Source of the DNA: Rhinopomastus cyanomelas
Lineage: Eukaryota > Chordata > Aves > Bucerotiformes > Rhinopomastidae
Length of the DNA: 64,000 nucleotides
NCBI GenBank assembly: GCA_013400115.1
Contig: VXBP01010329.1
Span: 673,515-737,514 of the forward strand
Reading direction: 5' to 3'
Under the pieces are notes generated by a model. The model did no database searches. It had not been told where the DNA came from and saw nothing but the letters and a program-made list of their open reading frames with translations. The translations under genes were made by a program, and so were the position numbers. Each line of letters starts with the position of its first letter. Position 1 is the first letter of the stretch. Below are positions 46,101-58,100 of the stretch, piece after piece.

Positions 46101-49100
46101 CAGGGAGCTTTACAAGTAGCTCATGCAAACCTGTCCATCAGCTTCATGCTGAAACTGGGATAATCTCCTTTGTGTGTATTATGGGTCATGCACTAGTGTT
46201 CTGAGTTACAACGTGGTTAATTGGGACATGCAGCCTGTGTCAACGGGAGACCCTTGTATTTGATGTCAGGTTGGACTTACCCAGCTGGCTCCGAGGGAGC
46301 AGCGATGAGCTGTGAGCGCAGGGCCTTCCTGGGGTGCTCTCTCACGTTGGAACACCTGGGAACTGAAAGCACAAATGAAAACAGTTGTTGTTCCTACAGA
46401 TTTCCAAAATTCCAAAGACTTTTGCTTTGATTTAAAGCCACAGTTTCAGCGCACAGGGAACTTCTGTTGATCCCTCTTTTCCAGATGTGTGTTTACAATC
46501 ACATTACAAAGGCTTAGATGTGTGTGTGTGTGTTTGTGAAGAAACAACTGGCACACCTTCGGCCCACGCTGCAGCACCCACAGGGACGGCAGGAGTGACC
46601 CCTCCTGTCTGCAGCCCAGCCACGCAGAGTAACGCTTGCTCTCAGTGAAAGGCAGAAAGCCACCCAGCACCTCTGATGTGAGACGCTGTGGAGGAGGCCA
46701 AGCGCGACGGCACGATGCCTTTGAAGCTCTTCTCCTTCTTGGAGCTCATTCACAGTTGGCTGAGAGGTTCTCCTCTCCCTTCCTTGCTGTGTGTCTCATG
46801 TAGAGCCTGTGGGGCAGGTGCTGCGGAGCAAGTTTCAGCAGCACCCGCTGGATACCCCCGCTGCCCTGCACTTGCAAGTGTCACTTAATCTCTGTTAAAC
46901 ACTGATAGCGGATGGGGAAGACTGTGGCTTGGGCAGACAGCAGGGCAACTAAAATTACCAGCCTGTATGTAAACAACGTGAACTGACCGCCAGTAACCTC
47001 AGCTAGAGCGTAATGAGAAGAAGCACACAGATACCGTGTGGGTGTGTGTAAATGGGGGCGTTTCTGTCAAGACAGCCGTGTGCTCTGTCTCAACTGAATT
47101 AAGGCAACAGGCCTAGGTGGGGTGTTAGGAAGCCTCTTCTCACGGAAGGGGTGATCAGACACTGGAATGAACTGCCCAGGGCAGTGGAGGAGTCTCCATT
47201 CCTGGAGGTGTTGAAGGACAGCCTGGCTGTGGCCCTGAGTGGCCTGGTCTGGCGGATGGGGTGATGTTAGGTCCTGGGCTGGGCTGGCTGAGCTCAGAGG
47301 GCTTTTCCAGCCTCAATAACTCTGGGATTCTGTGATTCTCTATGTGTCCTAGAGGTCCCTTTCGATCCCTAATATTCTGTGACTAGTTAAACGCAAACAT
47401 GGGCTTTCCTTTTCTTTCTCTGTAACTGATGTAACCAGTGAGAACCAAGGATGTTTAAAATTTCTTACAAATTTACCTGGAACGATCATCTCGTGGGCCC
47501 CCTGTTCCATAGTTCATGTCTAGTGAGTGTCCTGTGCTTTTGAAGCTGCTGTCCTGGGGCTTCCCCTGGAGATGCAAAGGATTTCACCCTTCATGTGTCT
47601 GTAGTAGCTGGGGAACACGCCTGAAGTGCAGCAGGTCTCTCTTGTTGCGGTGCTCCGTGGACAGGAATAAAGTCTTCCACTGTCATCCCTGGGAATTCTG
47701 TAAATACAGAAAGAGGAGTGAGCCAAATTCCATCCCGGGGAGACTGGAAGAGGATTTGTTCTTCCCCTGGTGCCTTATTCAGGGGTTTGACTAGAACCGT
47801 GGCGCGATGCGCACTCAGGAAACGCGGTGTTGGTTTCAGCGGGTGTCAGGCAGGACTGGAAGCAGTCAGGGACAAAAATACACTTGTTTTTGGAGATGAC
47901 ACCTTCCAAATCACTTGCTGGTATGTCGTGGGTCACGCTGCTCTGGCTGCAGTTCCTGGTCCAAGTGAAAAGAACAGTCTATACAGTAGCCTGGTGAAGA
48001 GCAGGATGAGTACAATTTCAGAGCCTGTCTGGATGTGACAAAGAAACAAAAAGTTCTAAAGAGAGAGAAACGACGTGCAGCGTGTCCACAGGTTGGTTCT
48101 AACGCGTTCCTGTGCGACTGCATCCAGGGGACTAGATGATCATCACTTGTTCATTTAACAATTTCTTTTTAATTAGGGTCAGTGAGACTCTGGGGTGGCA
48201 AGAATGAGTTTGAAGGTACAGTGGAGGTTTACCTGAACGGAATCTGGGGAACAATCTGTGGGAGCCACTGGGACAATAACGATGCCACAGTTGTGTGTCG
48301 CCAGCTTGCACTTGGGTAAGTTTCAGCCCGAGTAACACTCGGCCAACCAACTGTAATGATGTGTCAGTATAAAGGGACCTACAGTACTGATTGACAGCTG
48401 GCTGAACAGGAGCCAGCAGGGAAAGCCTCTTGTCCTGTCATTAGGTGACACTGAGCAGAGCCTGGCTCCATCCTCCTGACACCCACCCTTCACATATTGA
48501 TCAACATTAACAAGGTCACCCCTCAGTCTCCTTTTCTCCCAGCTCCAGAGCCCCAGCTCCCTCAGCCTCTCCTCAGCAGGGAGATGCTCCCCTCCCTCCA
48601 TCATCTCTGTGGCTCTGCACTGGGCTCTCCAGCAGCTCTGTGTCCTTCTGGAACTAAGGGGCCCAGAACTGGACACAAGATTCCAGCTGTGGTCTCAGCA
48701 GGGCAGAGCAGAGGAGGAGGGAACCTCTCTTGCTCTGCTAACCACCCCCAGTCTGAGATGCCCCCTAGCACCCTGTTCAGCTGGCAGTGTGTCAGTAAGG
48801 CACAGAGCAGGGCTGGCTTGATCACCTCTCTAGTATTTCTTTGGGTCCCACACCAAAGCAGGTATTTTGCTTGCCACAAGCAGAAGGGGCTCTTACGGCA
48901 GAGCTCGTGCTTGGTCTCCTGTTTAAGACCACCAGCCAGAACAACGTCCAAGCTGTCCTGTAATGTGCAGCACTAATCTGCACACAGCATGCCAACTTAT
49001 AAAAATATAAGGATTAGATGAGATCAAAGTTGAGCCATCTGGAGGCTGTGATTTTGCTCATGACTTCAGCTGTCTACGTGCAGTGGCTCTTCCCTCATTT

Positions 49101-52100
49101 TCCTCCGAGTTCTGTTTGCTGTCCGTGCCCTAAGCAAGCTGGTTGAAGCAGACCCCTCTTAGCCGTCGTTCAGCGGTCCAGGTAGTGGTCTGGCACTATC
49201 TACAGCAGTGGCTCAAATCTGAACCCAGGCCAGGAAGCCCCAGGCAAACAGGAGCTGTAGGTTTCTGTTACCATGAGTGTCTGGCAGAAATGTGGAGCTG
49301 TACACCTCGAGCTGGACTTTCTAGCTGGTGCAGATCCAGGGGCTTCCTTTGATCTTACAGCATTTAGACTTTGTTTTGAATTTTGTTTGGAATGAAACAG
49401 AGGGGAGGATGGCTCAGTAACTGTTGCTGCAGATTCAGCATGGGAAGGAAAGGGAGTTGTTTATAAACGTTCTGGATGGATGGGAATGGCTGAACAGAGA
49501 ATAACGGACTCAGGCCTCATCTGATGGACTATAAGGTGGTTTCTTTAGCTTGGAAGAAAGGAGACTGAGGGGTGACCTCATTCATGTTGAAGAAGATGTG
49601 AAGGTGGGTGTGAGGAGGATGGAGCCAGGCTCTGCTCAGGGGCATCTAATGATAGAACAAAGGGCAATGGGTGTCAGCTGGAACAGAGAAGGTTCCACAT
49701 CAATCTGAGAAGAACTTCTTAATGATGAAGGTGACAGAGCCCTGGAACTGGGTGCTCAGAGGGGTTGTGGAGTCTCCTTCTCTGGAGATGTTTAAAACTC
49801 TCCTGGATCTGTTGCTGTGCAACTGGATCTAGGTGATCCTGCTGTGGTGGGGGGATTGGACTGGATGATCTTTGGAGGTCCCTTCCAACCCCTAACGTTC
49901 TGTGACTCACTGCCTCTTAGCCACAACGTTAAACAGGTGTTTAACATGACACCTGTGTGGGCAGAGCACTGGAACACTGCAATGGAGCAAGGGTTAAGGG
50001 TGAAAGGCCCGCTGGCATCGCCTCTCCTGGAAGCGTAAGCGCAGTGGGATGGCGCTGTAGGTTCACCCATGGACTGTGGACTTGGTTTTTATAGATAAGG
50101 ACTGGGAGAACAGGAATGCATCTGGCCCTGGAGCAACACGGTGTGCTGAACCACCCCACAGCAAATTGGTGAGAACTGGGTCGCATCTGTACTTTTCTTT
50201 GTGCAGAAGACAATGCTGAACTGTACCTGATGAATTTACACTGCTGAGGAAAGCTCTTTCTTCTCTTTTCCAAGATTTATATACGAGACACTGTTTCAAT
50301 CCCCTCCTGCAACTCCTCATGTTCCGATTCCTCTCCTTACAGGGAAAAAGGCACAGGAAAACACACCCCCTTTTCTGCCCTGGGCCCTGCTCCTGTTCAC
50401 TGGAGTGAAGTGCGTTGTCGTGGGGATGAGGAGAACATACTGTTATGTGGAAAGAACACCTGGCGGGACGGAGCGTGTCCTCAAAAACTGGCCGCGGCTG
50501 TCACGTGTGGCTCTTCCCTAGGTAAAAAGCTGTACGGTGCTGGGGGAAACTCCCTGCCTTCTTTAAATCCAGGCAGTAATTACTCATTACTACACTAGAA
50601 ACATGTATTGAGACTTCTTGGAGGAGGAACTGAAACAGATGGAGTCACTGCAGCATTAATGCCTCAAGTTCTGCTCTGCTGTGCAAGCAGCCACGCGCTG
50701 AAGCACATTTACCGTTCCCTGAGCCACAAGCAGGTCTTTGCTTTGAGAAGGCCGTGAGAAAGGATAAGGCAGCAGCCATCTCTTGCTGTCAAAGCAGGAC
50801 GGTTCCCCCCGGTGGTTTTTGAATAGTCCAAACAACACTGACCGACCGCAGCGTTTGGCCTTACGTGCCTGTGAGCACTCCGACACCTGACTAGCACAAG
50901 GAGGCAATCAGTGGGGCGTGGGGGAGCTCGTTTCTAACAAGTTTAATCTCACGTTATCCATCTAACTAGAAAAACTAAAGTGTGGCTCTGCACTGACCAC
51001 CGAGGAGCCATGAAACCTTTTCTTTAAAGTCAGGAGAACATTTTGAGGGAGAAATGACGTTTCCTATGCTCTGTGTTTGGTCACAGCTCCTGTCTTTACT
51101 CCGGTCCGGCTGGCGGGTGGGAACAACGCTCGCGAAGGAAGAGTAGAAGTCTACCACGCAGGCCAGTGGGGGACGGTCTGCGACGATCAGTGGGATGACG
51201 CAGATGCTGAAGTGGTCTGTCGGCAGCTCGGCCTTGGGTTTGTTTTTCCTACACATTTCCTACTCCAGCAGCAAAGCGGGATAGTTGGGCAGATCCATAG
51301 CCTGGAACTGGCAAAGGTGCCCTTTAAAATCACTCTAATACTTTGAAGCAGTGACTAAGTTTGTTACAGAAGCCTCAGGTACAACGCCATTACCCTCAGC
51401 TCCCTGGAACTCCAGCTGACAGGGTCCAGTTTTCAGTGTCGTGAGGCAGGGACAGCTTTGTCAAGAGCACAGACAAAGGATGCGTCTCGGGACACCTCCT
51501 GACTTTTCACTGAAAAGGAAGTTGCTTTAACTGTTAAAAACCTTGCGCTCCTTTTCCTGGGGAGTCCAGCAGCCTCTTTGCTTTGGAGTCAGAGCGCTGC
51601 TTTGCCAGAAAGGATGCACTTTTTGGCATGCCCGTGGAAACCTCTCCGGATTGGTTTAAGTTAGGAGTCTCTGAAGACAGCTAGTTTGCATATACTGCAG
51701 AGAGCTGCTTGAAGCTTTGACAGCTGAGGTCATCTGGACTGAGCACGGTCCCTAATACACTCACAGCAGCAGAACAGGATTTTCTTGCTCCTCTTCTGAG
51801 CAGCCATGGAGAAGATAAGCATTCAGTATTTGAGGAGCGAGGCAGCAAAAGTGGAAGGCAAAGAGCTGGCAACAATTGGAATGAAAGGCCAGGTTAGGTG
51901 AAGGAGAGAACAAGGAGCAAGGTCAGAGCAGATACCCTGTAACCTCAAGGGATTGTAACCGCGACAGACTGTATGAGAGCTAAGCAGGTCCGGGCAGAGG
52001 AGACTGGCACAGAACTTGCCTGATGAGGTTATGATGAGGTAGAAATGACACTGAAGGCAGCAAGCGTGGTGCTGACGGGTGGCCTTCACAGCGTACTGGT

Positions 52101-55100
52101 TTTGTAATGTGCAACTGAGGCCTCTGACTACTGGTGACATCCAGGTTCTAATTTGATTTGGTTTCCTGAGTAAATGAATTGCATTAAGATGGGGCCAAAT
52201 CTTTTTGAAACGTGTCTAGAGGTTTACAGAACTTCTCAAGTAATCAAGCTCTCTTGACAAATGTGCTCATTGCTGTGAAGTGCAATTTTACCAACCCTGG
52301 CAGCAGAGCAGTTCAGAAGTCATAATCTAAATTTGCATCTTGTTAATCCACCTGGAAACGTGTCCCTAGCTGTAGAAGTAAAGCCTCTCTGTGAGCAGCT
52401 TCCCACCCCCTTTTCTGTGGCGCGCCTGGAAAATGTCAGAGCAGCTACCACTAATGGGTGAAAAAAGCAGCGAAAATGAGCTGTAGTGTTTGATTTCAGA
52501 GATGCCTTTTGCTTGACACAAACTGCCCTTGTTACTCTAGTGGCTGTGGTGTCTCCGCAGGATCACAGCTTCCAGACTGTGCTGCAGCTTGTTTTCCACA
52601 AAGCACTACCTACCTCGGCTGTCAGCCAGCTCCTGCATGAATGAGGATTTCTCTTCTAGCGCCTGCTAGAACATTTGTAACCCCAGAGCAATACGAGAGA
52701 TGGGAGCTATGCACAGCCATTTCATTTCTGTGTAAAGCCTGCCAGTATCACAGAATCCCTGAGCACTAGGGATTGGAAGGGACCTCAGAAGCCCAATCCC
52801 CCTGCCACAGCAGGACACAGTGAACACCACTCACTAAACTTCCAGGAAGGTGATTTCTCTTGCACGTACCAGTGTTCTAGTGCAGTCATCTTTAAACATG
52901 CCAGTAAACCAGGCTTGTGGTGAGATACTTAGGGGACTACTGTCTGAAGTAGGCACCCTGAAAATAAGCTCTTCAGTCCATACTTATTGAATTTTAGAAA
53001 AATAGCCAGAGCACAGGATCACAGAACATTAGGGGTTAGAAGGGACCTCCAAAGATCATCCAGTCCAATTCCTCCACCACAGCAGAATCCCCTAGATCCA
53101 GTCACACAGGAACACATCCAGGCGGGTTTGAAACATCTCCAGAGAAGGAGACTCCACAACATCCCTGGGCAGCCCCTTCCAGGGCTCTGGCACCCTCACT
53201 GGGAAGAAGTTCCTTCTCAGACTGATGTGGAACCTCCTCTGTTCCAGCTCACACCCACTGCCCCTTGTCCTATCATTAGATGCCACTGAGCAGAGCCTGT
53301 GCATTCATTTATCATCTAAACTGCAAACACCCAACACAATTGTGACCCTGTAGTACTCTTGACTTCCATGGCAGAGAGGGACCTACAGTACTGACTGACA
53401 GCTGGCTGAACAGGAGCCAGCAGGGAAAGCCTCTTGTCCTGTCATTAGGTGACACTGAGCAGAGCCTGGCTCCATCCTCCTGACACCCACCCTTCACATC
53501 TTTATCGACATTAATGAGGTCACCCCTCAGTCTCCTTTTCTCCCAGCTCAAGAGACCCAGCTCCCTCAGCCTTTCCTCATCAGGGAGATGCTCCCCTCTC
53601 TCCATACAAAGTGCTCAAAATGAAAGCCACACCTATCTAAATCCATATAGGGATGGGATCCTTGAAGTCAGTGCCTTAAAAACATTAACTACTGCAACTT
53701 ATATTTTAAAAAATAAATCAGCAATGTGCTGTTCCAGCAGGGTCGCAAAAGCCAGTCAAGACCAAGCGATTACCCCAAACCCAAAAGAGTGAAGCCCTGT
53801 CACGTGTCCAGTCTAAGCTGGCCGCGTCATTCCTGCTGGGTGATACGTGACCAGACACAGCAAATCAGTCACCAGTGTAGAGCCCCACACGACACTGCAT
53901 GTTGGTTAATGTCAACTACTCCTTTAGCTGGGCAATTCAACGCAGTGAAACATCTCCACAGGCATTTCCACCTTACGTGGTGTAAAAGAAGCCAGGCATT
54001 GAGAACAGTCCTAATCAAACCAGACTGGATACACCAACCAACAAGTGTCTGAGTGGAAAGAAACCAGGCCATTGTTCTAGGAAAGGTAAAGTGATAAAGT
54101 AATGGATTAATTGATGTGATACACTGGAAACACCCTGCACACTGTCTGTAAAGCTGAAACAGCAGAGCATGTGCCACTTGCATCGGTGCTCGTGCTCCAC
54201 ATCCTCTGTGCTGACCTGAAGAGCACAACACACGCAGGAGGCCGCCACACCTCTGCCTTCTGCTCTTTCTGCCACTGACTGAGGATACAACAGTCTCCTT
54301 GCTGCAGTGCGTTCAGGACTAAAGGGGCACAGTCGCCTTCCCTGCTTCATCTGTGCCTCAGGTCTCATTAGTGTGCTCTGAGGAGAACAGATGAGATTCT
54401 CTGTAGAAATATGAATTGGATTATTTTCACTACATAGAAACAAATGAAAACGAAACCAGAATCCTCGTAGCCAAGCTGTACGTCCATAATCCCTTCTAGG
54501 AGAGTCATGCTTAAAAATGAAAAGGAAAAATGACAGGAAAATCTCTTGCACACAACACTAGAGACATTAATGCTCTCTCTATATATTTGAACAGCGGAAA
54601 TGGTCTGAGTCTCTCCACGGCCTCGGCTAAGGCCAGCCTGTGCATCCACCCCACACACGCGACATCCCAAGGGCAGCACTGCCAGCTCCCAGGGCAGTGG
54701 CTGTGCAGGCAGCCCCCTCTGCAGCTGCAGAAGCTGGACACCGAACGTTTCAGCTCTTCCCGAGGAGACGCGGCCCTTCCACTCGCTTGCTCTTGACTTG
54801 CTCTTTGCTGTGCTTCCACAGGGGTATCGCCAAGGCGTGGGGCCAGGCTCACTTTGGAGAAGGCTCAGGCCTGGTGCTGCTGGATGAAGTGCAGTGCACA
54901 GGAAACGAGCTGGCCATAGAACAGTGTCCAAAAAGCTCCTGGAGAGAGCACAACTGTGGCCACAAAGAAGATGCCGGTGTTTCCTGCACACCCCTCACAG
55001 GTACTTCAGTTGCCAACAGTTACACCAGAGAGCAGTGGAACAGGCAGAGCTCACAGCTCTGAAAGAGACTTGCTAGTCTGCAGATGCACAAACCCCACTG

Positions 55101-58100
55101 TAATAAAGGATGGGGACGAACCAGCTGCTGGCCGTGGCAGCGCTGCCAGCGCAGACAATCTTAGGGCTCACCACAAAGCCCGCGAGCTGCCCCTCGCTGT
55201 GTGCAGCGTGGCTATCGCTAGCCAGGAGGGAGTTTACACAGCGAAACCACATCGTTGGGCCCACTCCTGCAGCCCTGGCATTACGGGCTCGGGGATGGAT
55301 ATCCTGTGCTATTGCTCTGGTGCTGAAGCAACTGCAGGATGTACTGCTTCCCTGTGGACTGGGGCGCTCTGGCATTTCCCCCTTCTCCTCATAGATGCTG
55401 TCCGGTGACCGGCGCCAGGTGCTGGCCTCTAACGCTCTCAGCCAGTGCCGTAGATGCAGCACCACTGACTTTGCTTTAGAACAGTAAGCGGACCGAAGGA
55501 AAACTGACCCTTGTTTTTGTTTTTCCTTGCTTGTCAATGACACAGATGGTGCACTGAGGCTAACCAGTGGGAAAGGCAGCCATGAGGGACGCCTGGAGGT
55601 CTATTATACTGGGCAGTGGGGCACGGTCTGTGATGACGGGTGGACGGAGCTGAACACACAGGTGGTTTGCCGGCAGCTGGGATTTACGTAAGATTACTTG
55701 ACTTTAGATATCTGACTCCTTGACTTGACAGTGATGACAGTTACATGAACCCTACATTATCCAAGAGTCCTTTGGTTTTGATGTTAGCTGAGTGCTGCAT
55801 AGAAACTACTGAGATAAAATCCATTAAAACCTACTTCCCTCCATCTCAAAATAAGCTCAATTTAGGTAGAAGAAGAAAAAGCTTCAACTGAGGCTGTGAA
55901 TCAGCAGCTTTTTGCACCAAATTCCTTCTAATCATCTCTTTGGCTACGCGAGGTCAAGGCATATACTACACAGAAAGGAATTTCTTCCATTCTACTTTGC
56001 CTGTAAAAGTTCAGTTCTTCAAAGTCTCTGCTTGTCGAATAGTCGTTAAAATTCACAGATGTAAGGGATTTTTAAATATCCCAGACAGAAGTCGTCCTGG
56101 TTCTAGCTCAGAAAAGCCCACAGCCTGGACCCAGAACACCCTTACGTACTGCCAAGTCTATTTTAGAAACAGAGCCATGAGAGTTTCACACATTCACTCT
56201 TCCCTACTTTTCCTAGCGACTGTAGCGATAAAGATAACCCTTTCACTGGCCACGGCTGTCTTGCCTTCCGGTGACAACAACTCACTCTGAAAGAAGACTT
56301 GGATCTCATGTTTTCCCCAGGCTGGGACATTTACATGCCTTAAGCCCCAAAGTCAGTGAGGCAGCCGTGTGCTGGTGGGAAGGAGGCCTTTCCCAAAGCT
56401 ACCTGAGTTCAAGTTTGTATGAATGCAGCAGCAGCTCCTTAACAGCCATTAGCAAAGCAGCAGCACACAGTGCCCTCGCTGAACGTGATGCTGACAGAAC
56501 CTGCCCTGCCACGGTTACCACTGGTACTGCTTGAGAAACTTCTCTTTTTTCCAAAAGATGTATTTCCTTTCTGGTGCAAGACACCGCGCTGTGTGTGTTC
56601 CGCAGGCACGGGAAAAGCGCCCCTGGGAGCTTCTTGGAAGGGAGCTCTGAGCCCATCTGGCTGGACGACGTCAGCTGCTCAGGGATGGAGACGCACCTTC
56701 TGCAGTGCTCAAGGAGAGAGTGGGGGGAGCACGACTGCGGCCATCAGGAGGACGTCAGGCTCGTCTGCTATCCGGGTAACGACAGCCAGAGACTCTCGCT
56801 TGGTAAGGCAGCTCTTGGGGTCAGGCTGGCTTCAGCAGCACTGCAGCGGCAACGTGCAGTGTGCTGAAGGATGCTCCAGAGATTAGCAGTTGGATTTGTA
56901 GGTAGCTGCAGCCTGAAGGTGTGTGGGCTGCAAACTGTGCCAGGGATTTACCACGCAACACCGCTGCCTGTTATGCCAACCAGCAGCACTTGCACAGGAG
57001 CTTTTCTAGGCTCTCTCTAGCCTTTGCCTTCGGGCCTTCTGCCCTCTCACAACCCACACAATATCTGATGTTGCAGTGCAGTTCAATTATTTGTAGGTGA
57101 CATCGAATCACATTTGATAAAAGGCCAAAAGTAAGAGGAATTCAAATCACGGCCGCTGTCTTTGCAAACCACCTGCCCTGCTCAGATTGCTGTGAGATCC
57201 AATCTCAGCTGAAGGAGGTCTGACTCAGTTAAACACATCCACATGGTGCCACCCCATTACTGAAGAGCTCAATTAGTGTCGTGCTTGGAAGTGGGGACTT
57301 TTTCCTAAAACATGACACGATCACAAAATAGCTGCGCTGGGTCAGCAGTGCCCCTGCCTCCAGCTGGGTAATGGCAGGGTGCTTTTCACCTAGGTCACGT
57401 TCTTCTGCAGTAACACATCATTGCAACAGGAAAGTGAGGATGGTACCTGACACTTCCTACATGATTTCTGCCTGGGAAGTGGACAAACTGTCATGGTTTA
57501 GCACCAGGGTAGCCCAAAGAAATGATATTCTGCCCAACTGTGCAGAAGAAAATCTCCTTCACAGAATCATAGAAGCTTCATGGCTGGGAAGGACCTCCAG
57601 GATCATCAAGTCCAGCTCTCAGCCCAGCAGCTCCCTAAGCACTAGACCATGGCCTCAGGTCTCTAGCTACACAGTTTTTAAACCCCTCCAGGAAAGAGCT
57701 TCTTCCTGAGACCAACTCTAAACTTCTGGTACCAATTGAGGACATTTCCCCTCATCCTACCATTGGTGATTTGGGAGAAGAGACCAGCACCAGCCTTGCT
57801 AGGACCTCCTTTGAGGCACCTGTAGAGAGCAAGAAGGTCTTCTCTTTGCTAAGACACTAGGATAACAACTGTGTATTAAGATCACAACAGTGGAGCTAAA
57901 CAGAAAGCTGGGTTTAACTCAGGACTGCAGCACCAGCAACATGCACTAAGTGACACTGGAAGCAAACAGACTCTCATTTGGTTTTTAAATTCTTTTGTAA
58001 TTAATAAGTTAAGCCAGTTTTAGCCTGCTGTAATCAAGAGTAAGGTTTGGTATCACGAGTTATTCATACCCTAAAGGAATCTGATTTAAATACCCACTGT

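Larger units (their letters stand above)
43142..48176 (+). other. PRSS12 first intron region; kringle exon not found
   Basis: About 5 kb between the signal exon and SRCR1. No kringle-like peptide (no NYCR..PDG..PWC pattern) was found on reading through. It holds CR1 at 44046-44100, 44340-44697 and 47096-47385 and a TG repeat at 46519-46532. At least one exon must be missing or unrecognised here. Confidence 0.6.

Noticed and set aside
47516..47794. Frame with two PW(R/C) motifs considered as the missing kringle exon
   Set aside because: It lacks the kringle core (NYCR..PDG) and the Cys spacing, and ends with a stop before any donor that fits phase 1.
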